Shown here one piece after another: positions 36,009 through 45,238 of a DNA stretch of 64,000 bases (position 1 is the first letter of the stretch; every line of letters begins with the position of its first letter). The position numbers and the translations under genes were made by a program. Origin of the DNA: Actinomycetales bacterium (GTDB taxonomy: Bacteria > Actinomycetota > Actinomycetes > Mycobacteriales > Micromonosporaceae); NCBI GenBank assembly GCA_002919305.1, contig PKFB01000041.1, forward strand, positions 62,001 to 126,000, in the 5' to 3' direction. Under the pieces are notes generated by a model. It searched no databases. It saw only the letters and a list, made by a program, of their open reading frames with translations, and was not told where the DNA came from.

Positions 36009-37050
36009 GCTTCTCCTCCACTTTCCGCCGTGCCAGGACCAGACGCAGCGCGACGGCGAACGCACCGGTGACGGAAGTATCGCGCACCGCGATGCGTAAC
36101 CAGTCGGGGCCGAGCCCTGGGAAGGTGTCGCCTCGCCGTACCGCGTACCCCAATGCGCGCAGCTCTTGCCGAACCCACGCACCGTTAGGGACATGGACCA
36201 GGACGAATGAGCTGGCCGGTTCCCCGACCACCCGCACCCCCGCCTGGCGAAGGTGGTCGATCAGGTACGCGCGGTCGGCCGCCAGGCGACGGGCTATCCG
36301 CTGCTCCTCGGCCACGGCCTGGGGTGACGCGCACGCCTCCGCAGCGGCTAGGGCGGGCGTCGAGACTGGCCACAGCGGCTGAACCGCGGAAAGCCGGGTC
36401 ACCAGCTCCGCCGAGGCCAGCAGGTATCCGATCCGCAGGCCGGCCAGCCCCCAGGTTTTGGTCAAACTACGCACCACCACTAAACCCGGCAGATCACCCC
36501 GGGAAGCCAGGGATTGAGGTTCACCGGGAATCGTGTCCGCGAAGGCCTCATCGACCACGAGGATCCGTCCCGGACGTGCCAGGCGGATGAGATCACTGGC
36601 GGGGTGGAGTACCGATGTGGGGTTGGTGGGGTTACCGACCATGACGAGGTCGGCGTCGTCGGGGACCAGATCGGGATCGAGTCGGAAGGGTTCGGGAAGG
36701 ATGACTCGCTCCACCTGATGCCCTGCCGCTCGCAGCGCGGCCTCGGGCTCGGTGAACTGCGGGTGGATCACCACTGCTCGGTGAGGGGTGAATGCACGCG
36801 CGATCAGAACGAACGCTTGAGAGGCACCCGCGGTGACCAGGACCTCCTCGGGGCGGCGACCGTGCCGGGCAGCGAGGGCGACCCGTGCTCGCGTGGGGTC
36901 GGGGTAGCGAGCCAGATCCGCTAATGAGGCTGCGATGGGTTTGGCCAACCAGTCCGGGAGCGGCGCCGAGCGGACATTAACCGCCAGATCGACCAGACCA
37001 GGGGTTGCTTCGGCGTCACCGTGGTGACCGAGGTCGAAGTCCATGGTCAT
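36001..37050 (-). CDS. PLP-dependent aminotransferase-like protein of cobalamin synthesis (CobC/Rv2231c type)
   Basis: A 349-residue fold-type I PLP enzyme. The PLP-lysine lies in SLTKTWGLAGLRIGY. The cofactor Asp is in LVVDEAFADT, and the phosphate-binding Ser/Thr in TAGASQAF. Relatives next to cobalamin genes are called CobC (or Rv2231c family) and are thought to make aminopropanol phosphate from threonine phosphate, or to act as histidinol-phosphate aminotransferase homologues. The overlap with cysG and the cobD gene some 6 kb away favour the cobalamin role. The start is ATG 37050; a second ATG two codons in is equally possible. Confidence 0.82.
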   Translation of the reverse strand: MTMDFDLGHHGDAEATPGLVDLAVNVRSAPLPDWLAKPIAASLADLARYPDPTRARVALAARHGRRPEEVLVTAGASQAFVLIARAFTPHRAVVIHPQFTEPEAALRAAGHQVERVILPEPFRLDPDLVPDDADLVMVGNPTNPTSVLHPASDLIRLARPGRILVVDEAFADTIPGEPQSLASRGDLPGLVVVRSLTKTWGLAGLRIGYLLASAELVTRLSAVQPLWPVSTPALAAAEACASPQAVAEEQRIARRLAADRAYLIDHLRQAGVRVVGEPASSFVLVHVPNGAWVRQELRALGYAVRRGDTFPGLGPDWLRIAVRDTSVTGAFAVALRLVLARRKVEEKHE

Positions 37051-37187
37051 AGATCGTGATCACCCGACCGACGCGGTGCGCCCCGCTATGGCGAAGATCT
37101 CTGCCGAAGGGCTGTGATGACGCCTGTAACGCGCTTCCCGGCGTGTTCAGGTCACACCTTCGCCGCACGGCGCCATATAGATCGAGT

Positions 37188-37763
37188 TCACGCGTTGCCG
37201 TGCTTGAGGTCGGGAGCGGTCAACGACCACAGCTCCATGTCGGTCCGATCGCCGTGGACGTAGCCAGCGTTCCGGAGGAGCCCTTCGTAGGTGAATCCCG
37301 CTTTCTCAGCCACCCTGCGGGAGGCGATGTTGCCGGGGGCGATGCGCTGTTCGATCCGCTGGAAACCGTGCTCGGCCAACAGGTCCACCGCCAGTGCGGC
37401 GGTCGCCTCCGTGGCCACCCCCTGCCCTCGGAACCGGGGTAGGACTGCATATGAGATCTCAGTACTCAATCCGGACCAGTCCGTATGCGTGGCCCACATG
37501 CATCCGACCAGCACATCGTCCTCTCGACGGACGATGGCGTAGTGGTCGCCGTCCCCACTGGAGCGCCGCTCTTCGGCTACTGAGGTGCACCAGTTATACG
37601 CCTCTTGCCAGGTATATGGTGGCGCGAAGGGTAACCAGCGCTGCGTCTGTCTGTCACCGAAGACTTCCGCTACCTGGTGAGCGTCTGCCGGTCCAACCCG
37701 CCGGATGAGCAGTCGTGGAGTCGATACGGTCAGGACCGGAAATCGCTGAGACAACCGCGACAT
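37188..37763 (-). CDS. GNAT family N-acetyltransferase (RimJ/RimL type)
   Basis: A 191-residue acetyltransferase of the RimJ/RimL class. It has the typical N-terminal TPRLLIRRVGPADAHQVAEV, the strand LSTEISYAVLPRFRGQGVATEA carrying the acetyl-CoA loop R/Q-x-x-G-x-G/A (RFRGQGVATEA), and the SRRVAEKAGFTYEG block. It could acetylate a ribosomal protein N-terminus or a small molecule; the substrate is unknown. The ATG at 37763 is in a usual place. No partner genes are apparent. Confidence 0.88.
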   Translation of the reverse strand: MSRLSQRFPVLTVSTPRLLIRRVGPADAHQVAEVFGDRQTQRWLPFAPPYTWQEAYNWCTSVAEERRSSGDGDHYAIVRREDDVLVGCMWATHTDWSGLSTEISYAVLPRFRGQGVATEATAALAVDLLAEHGFQRIEQRIAPGNIASRRVAEKAGFTYEGLLRNAGYVHGDRTDMELWSLTAPDLKHGNA

Positions 37764-38077
37764 GTGCAGGATCTTCTCAGATGGCGGTGGCGTATCGCGG
37801 CCTGGACAAAACGTGGCGTGTTTTCAGACCGCAGCTGCAAGATGCAACTTCGACAAAGTACACATATATCGGCCCCGCCCTCACTACCCTTCACTAATTT
37901 TTTCACTATGCGGACACCATGGACGACTGACGGCTTTCCTCCCATATTGGCGGCCGTCACGGCATCATGCCTCTGCCGGCGTCGTGTCCCTGCTTGAGAG
38001 GGCCGGGACCGGTCGTACGACGGGCTGTCAGGGGTGGCCCCGCCGGCACCGCCTGGCCGGCGGAGTAGCGTGCATAC
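37764..38077. other. Divergent promoter region between GNAT and SURF1 genes
   Basis: No gene is supported here. An AT-rich stretch around 37850-37910 may hold promoter elements. Just before the SURF1 GTG is TAGCGT followed by six bases, which suggests a leaderless SURF1 message. Confidence 0.4.
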
Positions 38078-38983
38078 GTGTCTAATGCCGCTTCCCCGCA
38101 CGACGTCCACAGCTCATCGACACGGGACGCATCTGGCACCACCGGGTCCGGTCGGTACGCGTTCCTGCGTCACCCGCGTTGGGTGGCGTTGGCCGTGCTG
38201 GCGGTGGTGATGGCCGCGGTTATGGTCGGTCTCGGGTTTTGGCAGCTGTCCCGATACCAGGAACGCACGGCGATCAATGAGCGCATTGAGGCCGCCGGCC
38301 AGGCTGATCCACTCCCGGTGGAGAACGTGCTCTCCGTGGACGGCGCTCTCTCAGAGGAGGAGGCCTGGGTACGGGTGACGGCGACCGGCGTGTACGACAC
38401 CTCACACGAGATCCTGGCGCGTAACCGCACCCTCAATGACCGTGTCGGTTTTGAGGTTCTCACCCCGCTGGTGCTCTCCGACGGCACCGCCCTTCTGGTG
38501 GATCGGGGCTGGATCCCCGCGACCGGTCAAAGCGCCTCTGATCTTCCTGAGATCCCGGCGGCTCCGACTGGTGAGGTGACCGTTGTCGGGCGGGTGCATC
38601 TTCCCGAAAGCCGGGCCGATCAGGCGACCGAACAGGATGGGTACCTACAGGTACGCCGCATCGATCCCCGTCTCCTTGCCGAGGAGCTGCCGTATTCGGT
38701 GTATCCGGGGTACCTGCTCCTGGACAGCCAGCGCCCACCGGTTTCTGACGAACTCCAGCCGATCCCGGTAGAGCTGGCTGATGCGGGACAGAACCTCTCG
38801 TACATGGTTCAGTGGTGGCTGTTCGCCACATTGACCCTAGTGGGGTTCGTCTGGTTGGTACGGCGGGAAGCGGGTAGGAGAGCCGAGACGGAAAGCACAC
38901 ACGTCTCGGAGGTGCGTCATGACGACGAGTACCCCCATGGGGGGCCCACCCATGGTGCCGCTGACAGCCCACTGGACCGTTGA
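38078..38983 (+). CDS. SURF1 family cytochrome oxidase assembly protein
   Basis: 301 residues with the SURF1 plan: one N-terminal membrane helix (about 34-53, VALAVLAVVMAAVMVGLGFWQL), a large periplasm-facing domain, and a C-terminal helix (about 245-262, WWLFATLTLVGFVWLV). Conserved parts are GFWQLSRYQER, RVTATGVYD, the FEVLTPLVLSDG strand and LLVDRGWIP. SURF1 helps insert haem A into aa3 oxidase. The hydrophilic 35-residue tail is His/Asp/Glu-rich. It starts at GTG 38078 without a clear ribosome binding site. It overlaps the DUF1876 gene. Confidence 0.93.
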   Translation: MSNAASPHDVHSSSTRDASGTTGSGRYAFLRHPRWVALAVLAVVMAAVMVGLGFWQLSRYQERTAINERIEAAGQADPLPVENVLSVDGALSEEEAWVRVTATGVYDTSHEILARNRTLNDRVGFEVLTPLVLSDGTALLVDRGWIPATGQSASDLPEIPAAPTGEVTVVGRVHLPESRADQATEQDGYLQVRRIDPRLLAEELPYSVYPGYLLLDSQRPPVSDELQPIPVELADAGQNLSYMVQWWLFATLTLVGFVWLVRREAGRRAETESTHVSEVRHDDEYPHGGPTHGAADSPLDR

Positions 38984-39221
38984 CCTGACCTTCCAGGAGG
39001 AGATTGACCACACCGCCGCCGTGGCGGTTCTACGTACCCCGTCAGGGCATGAACTGCGAGGCCACGGCGAGTCACGGCGTAACCCCGCAGACCGGCCGGT
39101 TCCCCGGATCGGTGAGGAGGTCGCGGGAGCGCGGGCGCTATCCCAACTCGCCCATCAGCTCCTGGAGTACGCCGCCGTGGAGATCGAGAAGAACGTCCGG
39201 GGCGGTGATCCTCGCGTCTGA
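38919..39221 (+). CDS. DUF1876 domain-containing protein
   Basis: A 100-residue protein that fits DUF1876, a small actinobacterial family (core WTVDLTFQEEIDHTAAVAVL, ELRGHGESRRNPADRPVPRIG and ARALSQLAHQLLEYAA). Function unknown; homologues often occur in stress-regulated sets. ATG 38919 has GGAGGTGCGTC upstream. The gene overlaps the SURF1 3' end by 65 bases in a different frame, so the two are probably co-transcribed. Confidence 0.85.
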   Translation: MTTSTPMGGPPMVPLTAHWTVDLTFQEEIDHTAAVAVLRTPSGHELRGHGESRRNPADRPVPRIGEEVAGARALSQLAHQLLEYAAVEIEKNVRGGDPRV

Positions 39222-39274
39222 TTTGCCGACTTCTTCGTGCTCCCTGAGGCTGTCAGTTTCCTGGGGCGGCCGAG

Positions 39275-40831
39275 TCAGCTCGGTGTGGGTCGGCCGCGCA
39301 CAATCCGCCGTGAAACGCGGCCTTCGTGAATCGCCCGGACCTCGTCGATCGTATCGGCTTGGTCCGGGCTTTTGTCTGGTCGATACCGCAGCACACGGGC
39401 AAACCGCAGCGCCATCCCGGCCGGGTAGCGCGGGCTGGTCTGCACCCCATCGAAGGCGATCTCCACCACAAGAGCGGGACGGACGTACACGGTCCAGGAG
39501 TCCCGATGCGTCTCGAGCTGCAGCAGCTGCTGGGTCTGCCAGGCCAGAAGCTCGTCGGTGAGACCTTTGAAGGTCTTACCGAGCATCACGTATCCCCCGG
39601 CGGGGTCACGGGCGCCCAGATGCAGGTTGGACAACCATCCCCGCCGCCGACCGTGCCCCCACTCTGCGGCCAGGACCACCAGATCCAGGGTGTGGCGGGG
39701 TTTGACCTTCAGCCATGCTCCCCCGCGGCGGCCCGCCTCGTAGGGCGCGTCCAGGGCTTTGACGACGATCCCCTCGTGACCGGCGGCCAACGCAACGGCG
39801 AACCATTCACTGACCTGCTCAACGGTGGAGGCGACGATGCGGGGCACCATGTGTGCCTCCGGGACCGCGCCGACCAGTGCGGTCCACCGGGTGTACGCGG
39901 GGGCGTCGAGCAGGTCCTCACCGTCGAGATGCAGCAGGTCGAAGTAGTAGGAGTTCAACGGCGGCGCCGACGCGCCCGGCGCTGATCGACGCCCGACCCG
40001 GCTCGCGGTCACCTGAAACGGCGCCGGGCGACCGTCGGGTTGCAGGGCGATGACCTCCCCGTCCAGCACTATGCTGCGCACCTTCAGGTCCCGGACGGCT
40101 TGGACTACCTCCGGGACCCGGCTGGTGATGTCGTCCAGGCTGCGGGTGAACACTGCGATTTCAGGGCCGTCACGGTGTACTTGGACACGGATTCCGTCCA
40201 GTTTCCAGTCCACGGCGGCGGGGGAGATCCGCTCCACGGCTTCATTCACGCTCGCCACCGCTTGAGCAAGCATCGGCGCCAGGGGATGCCCCAGCTCCAG
40301 CCGGAAGGCCGCGAGAGCTGCGGCTCCCCCGGTGAGGGCCGCAGCCGCCACCCGACGCAGATCACCAGCGAGCAGGACCGCCCGCCGGACATCGGACACG
40401 GGCACCTTGGCCGCCGCGGCGATCGCCTCGGTCATTACTCCTTCGAGGGCGCCCTGTCGCAACTCCCCCAGCAGGAGTGCCTGCAGGAACCGCTGTTCAT
40501 CCGCGGTGGCGGCGGCGAACAACTCCTTGACGAGAAAACGTCGGCGCGCGGTAGAGCCGGGCCCACGGCAGGCGCCGATCCGTTCAGCGGCGGTGTCGAC
40601 ATCGGCCACGGACAGGGTGCCTCGGTCAGCCGGTGACGGCAGGTCCCGCAGGGTGGCCCATCCCACGCCGATCTGCCGTTGGCGCAGTTCTCCGGACAGA
40701 TAGGCGGTAGCGGCCATGATCTCCTCAGGCGGGACCCGCCGTAGGCACGCGGCGAGCAGATTGATCTTGGCGCGCCTAGAGGATGTGTTCGCCACCGCCG
40801 TCCAGGTCGCCGCGATCTCTGCAAGGAGCAT
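39275..40831 (-). CDS. ATP-dependent DNA ligase (LigB type)
   Basis: The protein (about 518 residues) is an ATP-dependent ligase. The nucleotide-binding Lys lies in the motif DWKLDGIRVQVH (motif I, KLDGIR). The other ligase motifs follow as IVLDGEV (motif III), YYFDLLHLDGED (motif IIIa), HEGIVVKALDAPYEAGRRG (motif IV) and AWLKVKP (motif V). An N-terminal helical domain of about 200 residues is present, as in the LigB/LIG1-like family of mycobacteria. It is distinct from the NAD-dependent LigA, which should exist elsewhere. ATG 40831 gives MLLAEIAATW, with AGGGGG seven bases upstream. Confidence 0.93.
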   Translation of the reverse strand: MLLAEIAATWTAVANTSSRRAKINLLAACLRRVPPEEIMAATAYLSGELRQRQIGVGWATLRDLPSPADRGTLSVADVDTAAERIGACRGPGSTARRRFLVKELFAAATADEQRFLQALLLGELRQGALEGVMTEAIAAAAKVPVSDVRRAVLLAGDLRRVAAAALTGGAAALAAFRLELGHPLAPMLAQAVASVNEAVERISPAAVDWKLDGIRVQVHRDGPEIAVFTRSLDDITSRVPEVVQAVRDLKVRSIVLDGEVIALQPDGRPAPFQVTASRVGRRSAPGASAPPLNSYYFDLLHLDGEDLLDAPAYTRWTALVGAVPEAHMVPRIVASTVEQVSEWFAVALAAGHEGIVVKALDAPYEAGRRGGAWLKVKPRHTLDLVVLAAEWGHGRRRGWLSNLHLGARDPAGGYVMLGKTFKGLTDELLAWQTQQLLQLETHRDSWTVYVRPALVVEIAFDGVQTSPRYPAGMALRFARVLRYRPDKSPDQADTIDEVRAIHEGRVSRRIVRGRPTPS

Positions 40832-40900
40832 GACGCCCCCTTCCGCCGCTTCGCCCTCCCAGCCACGGTCCGGCACGGAGCATGGCTGTCGGTGCGCGCT

Positions 40901-42289
40901 TTATTTCGATGCCGCGGTCACCTCGGCGAGTTTGCTGAGCAGCAGCGCCTCGGCTAGGCAAACCCGCGCGAATTCTCCCAGATGCAGGCTCTCATTGGCC
41001 CCATGTGCCCGACTGTCGGGATCTTCCACCCCGGTGACCAGAATCGCGGCGTTGGGGAACGCTTCGGCGAACGCAGCGATGAAAGGGATGGATCCACCCA
41101 CCCCGATATCCACCGGTGCGGTGCCGCCCCATGCCTCACGGAACGCCGCCCGGGCTGCCTCATACACCGGGCCGACAGCGTTGATCGCGAAGGGCGCTCC
41201 CAGCTCGCCTCGTGTGACGGTGACCTGGGCTCCCCACGGCGCATGGGTGCGCAAGTGGTTCATGAGCGCCTGCATCCCGGCTTCGGGGTCCTGCCCTGGG
41301 GCGAGACGGAGACTGACCTTGGCCCGCGCCACCGGGATCAGGGTGTTGGAGGCGTTCTGCACGTCAGGGCAGTCGATCCCCAAAACGCTCACCGCCGGCT
41401 TGTGCCAGAGCCGTTCGGTGATCGAGCCGGTTCCGATCAACTGCACCCCGTCCAGCAGGCTGGATTCCTGACGTAGTACCTGCTCGGACTGTTCCACCTG
41501 GGTAGGGCCGGCGGTCGTCAATCCCTCGATCGCCACGTCGCCTTTGTCATCGTGCAGGGTCGCCAACAACCGGCACAGAGCCGTGAGGGCGTCGGGTACG
41601 GCGCCTCCGAACATGCCGCTGTGGACCGCGTGCTGCAGGGTGCGGACTTCGACGTAGCAATCGGCGAGGCCACGGAGCGAGGTCGTCAGCGCCGGCTGCC
41701 CGATCGCCCAGTTGCCCGAGTCCGCGATCACGATCACATCGGCGGCCAGCAGGTCCCGGTGCTGTTCCAGGAACGCCCCCAGCGTCGGTGACCCGCACTC
41801 CTCCTCGCCTTCGATGAACACCGTGACGCCCACCGGAAGCGCGTCACCGTGCGCCCGCAGCGCGGCCAGATGGGCGGCGATACCCGCTTTGTCGTCGGCG
41901 GTTCCCCGCCCGTACAGTCGTCCGTCGCGTTCTGTGGGTTCAAACGGCGGAGACTGCCACTCTGCTTCATCCCCGACCGGCTGTACGTCGTGGTGGGCGT
42001 AAAGCAGAACCGTCGGCGCTCCCGGGGGTGCCGGGCGCCGCGCGATCACCGCCGGTTGCCCCCCGTCCACCGACACGATCCGGACATCAGGTACCCCGGC
42101 CGCGCGAAACAGTTCGGCGGTGGCCTCCGCTGAACGCTGGACCGTACTGTGGTCGAAGCCAGGGAAGGCGATCCCCGGAATTCGCACGAGCTTTTCCAGA
42201 TCGGATCGGATCTGTGGCAAAAGCCGTTCCACCGCGTCACGCAGCTGCGCGGTGGTCAAAGGGGTGGCCGGCGAGAGTTGATTAGTCAT
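40901..42289 (-). CDS. M20/M28-type metallopeptidase (dipeptidase)
   Basis: A 462-residue zinc exopeptidase of the M20 family. The metal ligands lie in YAHHDVQPVG (His then Asp), GRGTADDKAG (bridging Asp), EGEEECGSP (general base Glu and ligand Glu) and the C-terminal HGANESLHLGEF (His). The dimerisation domain is the central region from about residue 195 to 325. It should cleave dipeptides or N-acyl amino acids in the cytoplasm. ATG 42289 begins MTNQLSPATPL. There is no signal peptide. Confidence 0.94.
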   Translation of the reverse strand: MTNQLSPATPLTTAQLRDAVERLLPQIRSDLEKLVRIPGIAFPGFDHSTVQRSAEATAELFRAAGVPDVRIVSVDGGQPAVIARRPAPPGAPTVLLYAHHDVQPVGDEAEWQSPPFEPTERDGRLYGRGTADDKAGIAAHLAALRAHGDALPVGVTVFIEGEEECGSPTLGAFLEQHRDLLAADVIVIADSGNWAIGQPALTTSLRGLADCYVEVRTLQHAVHSGMFGGAVPDALTALCRLLATLHDDKGDVAIEGLTTAGPTQVEQSEQVLRQESSLLDGVQLIGTGSITERLWHKPAVSVLGIDCPDVQNASNTLIPVARAKVSLRLAPGQDPEAGMQALMNHLRTHAPWGAQVTVTRGELGAPFAINAVGPVYEAARAAFREAWGGTAPVDIGVGGSIPFIAAFAEAFPNAAILVTGVEDPDSRAHGANESLHLGEFARVCLAEALLLSKLAEVTAASK

Positions 42290-42372
42290 GAAGCCTGATG
42301 CTATGCCCGCTGGACCGTCGGCGCGGCGGCGATGACTCGTCGTTCGCTGGTTTGTGGCCGGTTCGTCGCAGG

Positions 42373-43044
42373 TCAGACGGGGAGTCGGACATACTCCCGT
42401 TCCGGGTCATGCGGCAGACGCGAGGCCCCGTCTACCACCACATCGACCCGTTCCCAGGTTCGTTCAGCAGGGAAATATTCGTCCTCCCGCGCCATCCATC
42501 TAGTCAATTGCGGGCGTAACCGCTCACCGTCCCGAGCGATACTCCGGGCCAACCGCAGTGGTCGCGGCGCGGTGACATAAACGCTGAATGTCCACAGCGG
42601 CTCAGCGTCGGCACGCGCACTGGTCACTCCTTCTAGCACCAGGACATCTGGCACGCCGATGTCACGCCACCGCGTACTGAACCGCCCCTGGTGCCAGTCG
42701 TAGGGCTGATACCGCGCCGGTTGCCCTTTGCTGAGGGGGAGCAGGATCCACTTCTGGAGCCGGGGCCAGAAGGTGAACATGTCATCCCACCCTGCGAGGA
42801 GGTCGTCGGTGTTCACCACGGCCATCCGCACATCACGGGCCCGCAGCGTGACAGCGAGCCGCTGAGCAAACGTGCTTTTCCCGCTGCCCGATGGCCCATC
42901 GATCACTACGAGCCGGACTGGACCGAGTCGAGCCGGCCCGGCAAGAACGCACTCCGCCAGGGCCTCGAGCCGCTCCACCGTCCCGTCGCTCCGCCCGGCA
43001 CGGTCAGCGGGGTCGCCCACCCTCACCGGCCCTGCCCGATCCAT
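42373..43044 (-). CDS. Uridine-kinase-like P-loop NTPase
   Basis: A 223-residue protein with a Walker A motif (IDGPSGSGKSTFAQRL) and the substrate-binding feature VNTDDLLAGWDDMF, then VLVLEGVTSARAD, where uridine kinases carry the catalytic Asp. It resembles uridine/cytidine kinase family proteins of actinobacteria but lacks full similarity to Udk. The true substrate is unknown. The ATG at 43044 overlaps the cobD 3' end by 22 bases, so co-expression with cobD is likely. Confidence 0.78.
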   Translation of the reverse strand: MDRAGPVRVGDPADRAGRSDGTVERLEALAECVLAGPARLGPVRLVVIDGPSGSGKSTFAQRLAVTLRARDVRMAVVNTDDLLAGWDDMFTFWPRLQKWILLPLSKGQPARYQPYDWHQGRFSTRWRDIGVPDVLVLEGVTSARADAEPLWTFSVYVTAPRPLRLARSIARDGERLRPQLTRWMAREDEYFPAERTWERVDVVVDGASRLPHDPEREYVRLPV

Positions 43045-44003
43045 CGCCGTCGCAGTGGTCTGGCGAGAACGTGAAGCACAGCCAAGACAAGCGCCAGGAG
43101 TCCTACCGTTTCCGAGAGCCGGATCGCCCGCGCCACATCAGCGGGCTCAGCGGGTCTGCCCTGTCCCAGCGTGGGACGGATCTCGTCGTGCCCGTGATAG
43201 ACGTTGCGTCCCCCCAGCCGTATCCCCAACGCCCCGGCCATCGCCGCCTCACACTGTCCAGCGTTCGGGCTGGGATGGCGGTCGCCATCCCGCAACCAGG
43301 TCATCAGCGTGTCCGCGACCCGTCCCCCCACCGTCGGTGCCGCTATCACCATCAGCGCCGCGGTGAGCCGCGAAGGCACGAGGTTCGCCGCGTCATCCAG
43401 ACGCGCGGCGGCCCATCCGAACCGCTCATACCGCGCTGAACGGTGCCCAACCATTGCATCGAGTGTGTTAACCGCCCGGTAGCCGACCAAGCCTGGCAGG
43501 CCCGCCAGGGCTCCCCATACCAGCGGCGCCACCTCCGCGTCCGAGCTGTTCTCGGCCACCGACTCCACGGTGGCGCGGGCCAACTCAGTGGTGTCCAGTC
43601 GTGACGGGTCCCGACCACACAGACTGGGTAACCGTTCCCTGGCTGTGGCGATATCCCCCGCGGTGAGGGCGTCCGCGAGGCCAGCCGCCTCATTCCTGAG
43701 GGAACGTCCGCCCAGCACCGTCCACGTCGTCACCGCCGTCAACGCCGCCCGCGCCACTGGGCGTCGACGTGTGAGCACCGAAGCCGCCACCGCCGCGGCG
43801 ACCGGTAAGCCCACCGCCAGTGCGGTGTGAACCATGCCGGCGCGGCGACTGGACCGGTACACACGCCGCTCCCAGGCCGCCGCGAGGCGCCCAAACCCCG
43901 CCACCGGGTGATGCCGTCGTGGATCTCCCCAAAGAAGGTCGAGCACTTTGCCCGCCGCCATACCCACGGCGTCCGCCATCGCCATCACCACGACGCCCCT
44001 CAT
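43023..44003 (-). CDS. cobD: Adenosylcobinamide-phosphate synthase CobD/CbiB
   Basis: CobD attaches aminopropanol to adenosylcobyric acid. The protein (about 326 residues) is a polytopic membrane enzyme with the family motifs LLWGDPRRHHPVAGFGRL, SLCGRDPSRLDTTELARATVES, AENSSDAEVAPLVWGALAGL and PSPNAGQCEAAMAGALGIRLGG, and a C-terminal membrane helix. ATG 44003 is used. GTG 43991 is an alternative, with GAGGGG five bases upstream. A TAGGCT just before the ATG would suit a leaderless transcript. It is coupled to the uridine-kinase-like gene. Confidence 0.93.
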   Translation of the reverse strand: MRGVVVMAMADAVGMAAGKVLDLLWGDPRRHHPVAGFGRLAAAWERRVYRSSRRAGMVHTALAVGLPVAAAVAASVLTRRRPVARAALTAVTTWTVLGGRSLRNEAAGLADALTAGDIATARERLPSLCGRDPSRLDTTELARATVESVAENSSDAEVAPLVWGALAGLPGLVGYRAVNTLDAMVGHRSARYERFGWAAARLDDAANLVPSRLTAALMVIAAPTVGGRVADTLMTWLRDGDRHPSPNAGQCEAAMAGALGIRLGGRNVYHGHDEIRPTLGQGRPAEPADVARAIRLSETVGLLALVLAVLHVLARPLRRRWIGQGR

Positions 44004-44235
44004 GCCCGGGAGCCTAGCCTCCCGTTCGGGCGCCCCGGCGAAGCGTCGTCTGAGAGCAACTGCCGGTATCTCGCCAGGCTGGACGTCCACCGCTTCCCGC
44101 TGGTCGCTCAGGCCCGGTGGGGCATAACCGTGGGGCACCGCCGGCCAGTCACCTTCCAGGCGCCTCTTTGAAGATCCACTGTGGAGTTGTCAAAGAACTG
44201 GATCCGCTTATCACGCACATGGATGTCATCAAGAC

Positions 44236-44271
44236 GCCCGGATGGGCCCGGGAGGGTCGGCCCATCCGGGC
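44236..44271 (-). terminator. Hairpin after the ssb gene
   Basis: GCCCGGATGGGCC (44236-44248) and its exact reverse complement GGCCCATCCGGGC (44259-44271) with a ten-base loop, about 64 bases after the minus-strand ssb stop. Confidence 0.65.
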
Positions 44272-44334
44272 CGGGTAGCCGGACTGGATGGAGGGGGATG
44301 AGCATCCCGTCACGGCCACGGCTGCGTCACGCGG

Positions 44335-44979
44335 TCAGACAGCGACCGCCTCCCGGGCTGTCAGGCCCGACAACCCCGTCACCACTGGCGAGTCGCTCTC
44401 CTCATCCAGGTCGCTGTCAAGATCCGGTTCGTCGAGGTCGTTCTCGGTGACATACGACTCAGGATCGGCGGGCTCCTCAGCCTGGTCTGGCGCTTCAGGA
44501 GCCAGCCGGGCGTTCCGGTTCTGCTCCTTCTCCTCTGTCGCCACCTGCTCCACCGCTGTCTTGTCCACTGAGGACTGATCCTCAGAGGAGGCCTGCGGCG
44601 CCTCCGTGGCGCCCGTCTGGCGATGGCGCCGGAACATCGCGGTGCCGCGCGAAAGGTCATGTCCAACGGCGAAAGCGTCCATCTCGTAGGACCACCGCAT
44701 CGTCCCTTGATGCTCATAGGTCCGGCTGTACACCCGCCCAGTCACGATCACGGGGTCGCCCTTGAACACGCTCTGGAAAACGTTCTGACCAAGGGAACGC
44801 CAACACGAGACCTTCAGGTACAGCGACTCGCCGTCCACCCAACGCCCTTTTTCCTTGTCCCAGCGTCGTGAGGTTGACGCCACCCGGAAATGCACCACGG
44901 TCGCCCCGCTGGGCTCGATGCGTCGTCGCTCCACATCCGACACCACGGTGCCCACGATGGTCAAAGGCGTCTCGAACAT
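44335..44979 (-). CDS. ssb: Single-stranded DNA-binding protein (SSB paralogue)
   Basis: About 214 residues. The first 110 form an OB-fold SSB domain (MFETPLTIVGTVVSDVERR, VVHFRVASTSRRW, ESLYLKVSCWRSLGQNVF, GDPVIVTGRVYSRTYE). The C-terminus is a long acidic Glu/Asp-rich tail but ends in LTAREAVAV rather than the DDDIPF tip used for partner binding. It is therefore a second SSB, like the non-essential SsbB of streptomycetes, rather than the main replication SSB. ATG 44979 has GGAGGCGAC upstream. The upstream part of the open frame, to 45093, is not coding. Confidence 0.9.
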   Translation of the reverse strand: MFETPLTIVGTVVSDVERRRIEPSGATVVHFRVASTSRRWDKEKGRWVDGESLYLKVSCWRSLGQNVFQSVFKGDPVIVTGRVYSRTYEHQGTMRWSYEMDAFAVGHDLSRGTAMFRRHRQTGATEAPQASSEDQSSVDKTAVEQVATEEKEQNRNARLAPEAPDQAEEPADPESYVTENDLDEPDLDSDLDEESDSPVVTGLSGLTAREAVAV

Positions 44980-45238
44980 GTCGCCTCCTCCACTGCTTCG
45001 CGCTCTCCGGCACGCCATCCGCGGAGCTACACATTTCCCCGGATTCAGCGACAAAGCCAGCCAAGACCGCGAATCTGTGGACGACAAAGGCACCTGTGGA
45101 TAACGCCCGTTCCACGCCCTGGCCTGCTATGCGCAGGGCGGGAATGGCGCTCGTCGGAGGCGCTTCGCGGGTTGCGTTACCGCGGGTCGACGCGCTGGGG
45201 GAGGCGATGGTGGACGAAGACGCCGATAGGGTGAACGG

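Noticed and set aside
44004..44180. Cobalamin-riboswitch-like fragments before cobD (GGGAAGCGGTGGACGTCC and AGCCTGGCGAGATACCGGC on the minus strand).
   Set aside because: The central CCCCGCAAC-type segment and a proper B12 box are missing, so only isolated words resemble the riboswitch.
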